The position numbers and the translations under genes are program-made. Below, one piece after another: positions 56,990-64,000 of a DNA stretch of 64,000 bases (position 1 is its first letter; each line of letters opens with the position of its first letter). The DNA is from Dermacentor variabilis (Eukaryota; Arthropoda; Arachnida; Ixodida; Ixodidae): contig NC_134569.1 of NCBI RefSeq assembly GCF_050947875.1, positions 13,471,131 through 13,535,130 on the forward strand, given 5' to 3'. Under the pieces are notes generated by a model that saw only the letters and a list, made by a program, of their open reading frames with translations, was not told where the DNA came from and did not search any database.

Positions 56990-57639
56990 CCTCTTCTGCG
57001 TTAAGGCAATTCGAGGGGTTGTCGGACTCAAGTAATTTATGACCCACTTGGCTGTTTGTGTGGTGAGCGCGGCAGCTCAGTTCGTGCTGCTCCACAGCAG
57101 CCCCTTGTTCGGAAAGGGCCGCTGGCTTGAACCAAAGGCCCTCCGCCCAATAAACCCGGGTAGAAGGGGGGTGCCGGGTCAATGCACTGAATGATGTTGG
57201 GTTGATGAGTGCGTGTAAATTCTGGGACACGCTCCTTCGGGTTCCAAGTCCTCTTCCCATCTCACAACGGCACCACTACATAGAGGCTATCTTCTATCTG
57301 CACATATTGTATAAAGCTTTTCGTTTCCTCTTCGTCTGCTCCAAGTGTCCGTCCCTCGTTCTCCACCTCGAAGTCACTACTGTCGATGGCAAGCTGTCGG
57401 ATTCAACGTCCGATAACGCCCACTACACCGCTCAACGGCACCCACGATATCGACCGGCGTCAGATATTTCGATGGTATGAGTGCCCGACGTTTGCCTTTC
57501 ACATCGCCAGATCTCTGTCGCACAACTAAATGCTAAGGGCATCTGCTCAAGTATTTTGAAGGAAAATGCAGCTCTTTGTCTTACGTCGCTTCAAGCCTTG
57601 CATACATTTCCGGCTTCAGAAGCAAAGCTAATTTAGAGG
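56990..57639. other. Unassigned DNA before the decayed gypsy copy
   Basis: No protein was recognised. 57262-57300 resembles 63890-63935 (shared CTACAT, GCTATCTTCT), which might mark LTR remains of the following element. Confidence 0.35.
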
Positions 57640-60600
57640 CAAAACCGGAGACGAGCCGTCAGACCACGATAGAGAAGCTCAGGATACAGCATCTTCTTGA
57701 CGTTTGTCAGGAGGCGAGCATTTTGGTTATGAAATTCTAGAAGTTATGAGATCACAAAATGTAACTGAGCAGGAAGTCGAAGAGGTTCGGGAGAAATTCT
57801 CAAAAAAAAAAAAAAGAAATGCGTGAGGAGGCAGAAAAGAAAGAAAGGCGCGAAGAGCGAGATCGTGCTCTTAAAATGAGATAACTGGAAATCGGGCAAA
57901 CGCGAATCAGCTCGGCGCGTTCAAGTCCCGTTTCTGGCGGATACGATACGCCTAAATGAGAATACAGGACCTGATGCTACCGTACAGCATAGGCGGTGAT
58001 ATCGTGAATTTCGAACGTACGTGTGAAAAGATATAGGCTGGACGAAAGTCTTTTGTCCCAAAAGCTTCTTTCCGTTGTTCCAGGAGAGGCCGCGGAAGTT
58101 CTCGCCCGTTTGTGTAAAGAGGACTACGAGAACTATAGGAAGGTCAAAGCCGCGATTCTTTGCAAATATCGCCTCCAGGCCGAGGCACTTCGACAGCGGT
58201 TTAGACAGGCAAAAGGGGGCAGCGAGTCGCACACTGTGTTTGCGTACGAGCTAAAATCGAACTTAAAAGAGTGGCTCAAAAGTGCAGAAGCATATGGCAA
58301 CCACGACAAGGTGCTTGAATGCATAGCACTAGAGCAGTTTTACCGAGTTCTTCCAGAAGAAGTGGTACTTTGGCTGCAGGACAGGCTCCCATATGTAGAC
58401 CTCGAGAAGGCAGCATAGCTCGCGAAGAAATATTACGCGTGCCGAAACTACTATGAAAAACCTATTCAGAAAGACAGGGTAGGCAAAAAAGACTATTCTT
58501 TAAAGCCGCTTTCCTCTCGCAACACTTTGTGCAAGGGGCCAATCGCGTTCGTGAGCATTAGTCAGTCAGCGAAAATCTGAAGCTGCTCCAACCATAGATG
58601 CAGGATATCGGGGCAAACGAGAAAATATGCAGGGCACTTCGCGATTCAGCCGCCACCATGGATGTTATTCACCCGTCATGTGTTTCCCCCGGGGACTACA
58701 CAGCGGAATGCGCCTGGATCAGACATATCGCAGAAGAGCCGAGTGCGTGCTTGCCAGTTGCCAGGGTAACCCCCGAGAGCGTTTTTGGAAGGTTGCAAAC
58801 GGAGGCAGCAATGAGCCCAAGTTTACCCGAACACTTTTCTTATCTTTCTTCGAACAAATCGGGGCAGCTTTTGGAAAAGGAGGGTTGGTTATTGTCAACC
58901 AGTATCGCTTGCATGGCATTAACGCGATGGCGGTCATATGTCCTCAAAATAGCTTGAAAGCTCATCTTCAAACGAGGAAACAACTCACAGTGCGACGTCC
59001 TCACAGAGGCAGCCCAGGCCGGGACATACGGCTGATGAGAAGCAGAGGTCCCAGACTTGCGAAAAAATCAACTACCGGTTCAGTGACAGAAGGTGAGGAG
59101 CCTTTCGATACGCGGGAAAACGGGGCACCTTGGGACGAAGTAGAAGGGTTACTGCTTAGTCCCGCATCTCTTGCTGGGAGGAGCTTAGTAAACTTGACCA
59201 AGAGGCGCTTATCGTGGCTCAGAAAAGTGACCCATCGCTAACTGTTTTGGAGGCTAATGGGAATAAAGGAGTAGCCCGAAAGAACATCTCGTTCTACACT
59301 ACGTACCGGAAATGTCAGGAATCCAAGGGTCGCCGATACAGCCAACTTCTCGTGCCATAAAAATACCCGCCGCAGTTTTTAGAGTTAGCTCATGGGAATG
59401 TTTGGGCGGGTCACCTCGGTCTCAAGAATACAAAGGCTTGGCCGGAATTCTACTGGCCGAGATGCTGGAAAGAGGCTGAAACGCTAGTTTGGTCGTGTGA
59501 CGCATGTCAGCGAGTTGGTAAATCCACTGACAAGTGGAAGGCCCCAATGAAATGCGTTCCCATTATTACAGAATCGTTCCGAAAGCTTATCATAGATGTG
59601 GTAGGACCCCTCCCTGAATCGCGTTCAGGTTGCCGATATATATTGACCATACTGTGTGTGGGAACAATGTTTCCAGAGACAATTCCACTTAAAGAACTAA
59701 ACTCCCCGTGCATTGTTGATGCACTATTTTCCACATTCGTCCGTGTTGGCTTCCCGGTGGAGATTCGAAGTGACAACGGGAGCATGTTTACTAGTTGCTT
59801 GACAACAACGTTCTTTGAACGCTGCGCAATAAAGATAAGTGACAGCTATATTTATCATTCCCAGTCGTAACCTGTTGAGCGGATGCATTCCGCACTTAAG
59901 CGGATATTGAGGGGACTTTGTTTTGAGCACGACGAAGAGTGGGATGCTTGCATCCCGGCAGAACTCTTCGCAATATGGTCAACTCCACACTAGAGCACTG
60001 GGTTTAGCCCCGCCAAGCTAGTTTACGGGCGTAACCCGAGGTCACCATTGAGCTTGCTGACAGACGCTTGGGAGGTTTATCAAGGAGACCCACGTGTGGT
60101 CAGCTACGTGTTAGACCTGCTGGAAAAACCGTCACAAACAATGAGCTTGTAGAAGAAAATATGAAAGTTGTTCGGAGCTCAGCAAAGGCTTGTTAACGAT
60201 AAGCCATCACGAAAGCGCACGTTCTACATTGGAAACTAGGTAATGTGGCTAAGAAAGTGCACGAAGAACAAAATGGTTGTTTAATGGGAATGGCCTGCTA
60301 AAGTAGTGTCGAGGCTGTCCGACACGAACTGCGCGGTAAAACTCGACAGAAAGCAAAACAAAATTTAGCATAGCAACCTAATAAAACATTACTTTCAGCG
60401 TCAGGCAGTAGTAAACTTAACCGTAAATGCGCCAGAAGAGGAACAGACTGATTTTCTGTGTTTTCCTCCGCGAAGCGACGCCGTAGCCAGTTTCTTGAGC
60501 TTATCGCTGAAGAACAGCGTCTCTGAAAGCCAACGAAACCTCGACTTAAGGACAATTGTTCCGCACTTCGAACCGGCATTTTTGGGCTGGCTAGGGAAAA

Positions 60601-62775
60601 CAACTTTAATTGAACATGATATTCAGTAGTCGAGCGCACGGCCGGTTTGCAGCAAGCCGTTCAGCGACTCGCAACGGCAAAAGAAAACCATGGAAGCCGA
60701 CATCCGTCGCATGTGCGACCCGGGTGTCATTGTGCCCAGAGAAAACGATTACACTTCCCCACTTATCCTGGTTGAAATTCCAGGTAAAGAGCCAAGACCT
60801 GGCGTGAATTATCGCCAGTTAAATTCGGTAGCCGTACCCATGGCGTATCCAATGCCTAACATCGAAGAAAAAGTCGAGACCGTGGCAAATTCCATGCACG
60901 GTCTGCGAGGGTCTTATCCAGTCCCACTGACTGAACGTGAATGCATGCAGCATTCATGTCGCCAATGAGGACGTCCTCTGATGCTGAGCTTCGGCCTAAA
61001 GAGAGCCGAATGGATCGAGCGTTGCAGGGGTTGGCAGGTTTCGCCTTTTCTTACCTGGACGATGTAGAAATATTTCTCCAACACACGGGAGGAGCTTGTT
61101 AAATAATTCGCGCACAGTCCTAGGTCGACTGCGCGACGCGGGTTTCACTGTCAGAGCGCGGAAGTGCCACTTGGGGTGTGCTAGTAGTGTGAGCGACCTG
61201 GGGCAGGTCGTAGGGCGCGGCCAGCGTAGACCCTCCGGGCTAAACGTTGTTGGCGTTTTGGAGTACCGATGTCCAACTACAAAGTCGGAAGTTTTTGGGA
61301 CTTGCGGGGTATTACCAGCACTAAGTGAAAAAAAATACTCGTACCTCGCTGGCCCTTTGATAGATTGTCACCGCAAATAAGAACCAGCGATAATTTCTTG
61401 GGTTACAAAGAAAGAGAAGGCTTTTAAGTAGGGGTGTGCGAATATTGAAATTTTCGAATACGAATCGAATACGAATAAGGCGAAAAACTGTCTTCGAATA
61501 TCGAATCGACTATCGAATATATGTGTAATATTAAAAAATTTGCAAAACGAGGTGACAATAGCTTTATTACCCTTTTAAAAATAATATTGCATTTTACGAG
61601 GTTGCTTCAGGTTAAAGAGGCACTCATTATAGGTAATGCACTCAGGTAATGTCAGGTAATGCTCTGTCAGGTAAACGCTTGTTACAGATTATCGCAAAGG
61701 AAAATTTACTGCTCAACATGTTCAGAAAGTAAGGGCTCTCTATGCACTGTGACAACATTTGTCCAGGTAACATTTTCTAGGTGCATATTTTATTGCGCAT
61801 ACTTACAAAGCCCGAAAGTAGATCATATATTGTTATGAAAGAGCCCTTGAATAAAGCTTGGTAAAAAAAAAATCGAAACTGATCATGTCTCACGGGCCTG
61901 ATGCAGATAGACTGGGACAGAGCGTACACATTCATAGTAAGGTTCGTTACAGCGCTTAAGATCACAGTGCTGTAACGCTGTGTCGTCGTTTGGTACCTTC
62001 TTTTGCCCTTGTTCTGTGTTGCGCTGTAACGAACCTAACTGTGAATCCCAACCTACTGGCCCAACTTGCCATCTTGATGCAGAGCATACAGATAATGAGC
62101 GGATCATGTGAAGCTCTCAGTGAATAAACATGTTCTTAGGAGAATGTGGAGCAAGCATATAATTCGTTAATTGCTAAATTATTCACAGTCTGTCCGAATA
62201 TTCGCCGTTTCGACCATTATTCGGCCGTCCTCGAATATTCGGGAATTTACGAATATGCATTTCTCGAATCGAATACGCTTCGAATAAGATTCGTATTCGA
62301 AATTTCGAATATTCGCACACCCCTACTTCTAAGAGCCTGAAACAAGCCCTGGAAAAAAGGCATGTGCTTATGACTCCTAATTTCTCTAAAAGCTTTATTA
62401 TACAATGTGACGCGAGTGACCGCGGCCCAGGAGCCACACCAGGAGGATGCCGACGGGCTCGAGCGGCCCGTTTTGTATTTGAACCGGAAGCTTAACTGTC
62501 AGAGAGGAGGCGCATAGTTATACGTGCAAAAAGGAGTGCGCTTGCCTTGCGTGGGCTGTCGATAGGCTTGGTTGTTATGTTTCCGGGTCCGCATTTAGAC
62601 GGAGCATTGTCCTTTGTCTTGGTTACACACCGAGTCACCAAGTAATGACCGTCTACTCAGGTGGAGCTTGTCACTTCAACACCAGAATTTCTCAGTTTGC
62701 TACAACAAGGCTGCCTACAAATGCTGGCGAACTTAGCCGAGCTTTTTACGCTGCAGCCTCTGTTTATCTGAGAGG
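57640..62775 (+). pseudogene. Decayed INT-before-RT gypsy element (third family copy)
   Basis: The order of remains matches the intact element. The Gag coiled coil and capsid (58023-58418, with GEAAEVLARLCKED and LEQFYRVLPEEVVLWLQD) come first, then the DSAAT protease region (58630-58960). Integrase runs from about 59380 to 60350: the zinc finger with CDACQRVG, IDVVGPLPESRSGCRY, RSDNGSMF and an HSQS..PVERMHS segment. RT spans about 60600-61370 (DYTSPLILVEIPGKEPRPG). RNase H pieces follow (CDASDRG near 62412, then to about 62740). Stops and frameshifts are frequent and the RT catalytic region is damaged. An 897-bp hAT-like insertion splits RNase H. No zinc knuckle was seen. LTRs are not clearly found. 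The oldest of the three copies. Confidence 0.85.
61429..62325. mobile_element. hAT-like non-autonomous element (897 bp)
   Basis: The ends TAGGGGTGTGCGAATATT and AATATTCGCACACCCCTA are inverted repeats. They are followed inward by many CGAATA/TATTCG subterminal repeats. CTTTTAAG (61421-61428) and CTTCTAAG (62326-62333) form an 8-bp target duplication with one mismatch, the size made by hAT transposases. The disrupted RNase H reads through once the insertion is removed. An internal inverted pair (GGTTCGTTACAGCGC at about 61941 and GCGCTGTAACGAACC at about 62022) could form a further hairpin. No transposase. Confidence 0.88.
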
Positions 62776-64000
62776 TTTCCTTAGAAGTTCAAGATTTTAG
62801 TGTTGCGTTTTCATGTATAATCTTTTCTCTTCCGTTATTTTACATTATTATTATTTATTTTAAAAATATATACGTTTGACAGAAAAGGGAAGGCAAGGAG
62901 CAGGCTGGCAACCTTGAAAATGATTTATAATCACTTACGAAACACCATCGTGTGAAGGGTATCGTAGGGTTAGTGTCACGGGTTAAAATAAGCCTTCTCA
63001 TCGCTCGAGAGCCTATCGCTGCCGATCGAATGGGCTGTCATTGCAACCCAAGTGACAGAATTTCGCTGGGAGCGAAACAGGGCAAAAAGTAAACTTTCTT
63101 GAATCGCCTCAGCTGTTTCTAGTTTGCCCAAATGACTGTTGAGAATTGCTTTGCAACCCATTTTTTAGCTGTTTGTGTTCTCAGAAAGCATTTTGTTTGA
63201 GAGCACTATTTGTAGAGGTCTGTATCCCGAGCTCTTAATCGGGTGCGTGTCTCGTGTTTAGTATAATAACCTTAATGGTGCTGTTGACAACACAGCGCGG
63301 TTAGAGCATTTCTTTTCGTACAGTTTGATCTGGCGTTGTGGAGGGCATTGGGAGCGTGATCGCTTTCGTCGAAGTGGTTTTACGTTGATTTTCAGTCACT
63401 GCAGTGGGCTTTCTCAGAGCCAAGCAAAGACCAGCGGACGAAAGAGCAGCAAGGCCATTCCCTTTATGCCATCAAAGACGTCAATCAACCAGCATGTCCC
63501 ATACGTCGAGCTGCGTCGAACAGCTCGACTTCTCGATGTATTATCTGACGGTGGGCGTGCTATTGTGCCACAATACGTGCCTATCATCGAGGCGACTGGC
63601 GCTCCTCCCCCTCCCCCCTTGTTCTTCTGAGGTGGTTGCCCTTGTGCTGAGCTTCATACATCCACTGACGACTTTTAAAGTTCCTCGGAACTGCTGACGC
63701 TTTGCCGTAGAGTCCGGTGGTACGCAGCCCCAAGACTTCTCGCGTGACGAAAAAAGGAATGCGACGCGGGTGACGTAGGCACCCGCCCCGCCTCGTTACT
63801 GCCGACGACGGGTAGCCGAAGGGATTTAAGGCAAAACCGGCCCATTCTTAGAGGAGAGAGTCGCCACCAGTCGCCCCGCCGGTCTGTTGCGCTCTTACCG
63901 CTACATGTACGCTATCTTCTGTCTGTGCATTGTTAAGAACGGCCAGCTGAAGTGCAAGTTTTTCCAGCCAGTTGCGACAGCGGCGGCAACTTTCCTGGAA
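62776..64000. other. Unassigned DNA at window end
   Basis: No domain was recognised. 63760-64000 looks promoter- or LTR-like (GGGATTTAAGGC, C+G-rich, pyrimidine-rich transcript-start-like TCTTACC). It may belong to an LTR extending beyond the window. Confidence 0.35.

Overview
The window is animal nuclear DNA, most likely from a hard tick (Ixodida). This is an inference: the tRNA-derived SINEs, Penelope-like, CR1-like, I-type and Tx1-like retroelements and the gypsy elements found here are of kinds I associate with tick genomes. There is no prokaryotic gene organisation, rRNA, intact tRNA or CRISPR array. About half of the sequence can be assigned to mobile elements, and many of these sit inside one another.

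Layout. 0-2 kb: a Harbinger-derived element with 50-bp terminal inverted repeats (TIRs) and a transposase fragment, then unassigned DNA. 5.6-19.6 kb: a four-layer insertion stack. A minus-strand Penelope-like element (PLE) is split twice, by a SINE (18798-19036) and by an integrase-deleted minus-strand gypsy element (6915-18756, site duplication GTAC). That gypsy element was later hit by a structurally intact plus-strand relative (7631-14354, site duplication TGAC) whose single 1497-codon gag-pol ORF has integrase before reverse transcriptase (Gmr1-like order). 20-25 kb: LINE and SINE fragments.

25.3-45.7 kb: the only convincing host gene, on the minus strand. Three exons (45139-45743, 27694-28020, 25308-25563) join in matching codon phase. 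The product is a protein with a membrane segment at each end and an N-glycosylation-rich middle, resembling the DUF4792/DUF4793 (APD1-4-like) family. Its 17-kb first intron is filled with transposable elements: palindromic elements, a solo LTR inside another solo LTR, a foldback mariner-like MITE, and LINEs. One CR1-like LINE carries a 168-bp hairpin insertion with an 8-bp site duplication. A GC- and CpG-rich segment (45.7-47.4 kb) just upstream is the likely promoter region.

47-64 kb: half of another foldback MITE, a LINE split by a second LINE, diverged tandem repeats, a Tx1-like LINE plus an inverted fragment of the same family, and a heavily decayed third INT-before-RT gypsy copy (about 57.6-62.8 kb) interrupted by an 897-bp hAT-like element with 8-bp site duplications.

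I see no non-transposon multi-gene system. The most unusual observations are the INT-before-RT elements with tRNA-Leu-like tandem units at the LTR/PBS boundary, the mobile hairpin cassette, and the insertion stack, whose layers can be ordered in time.
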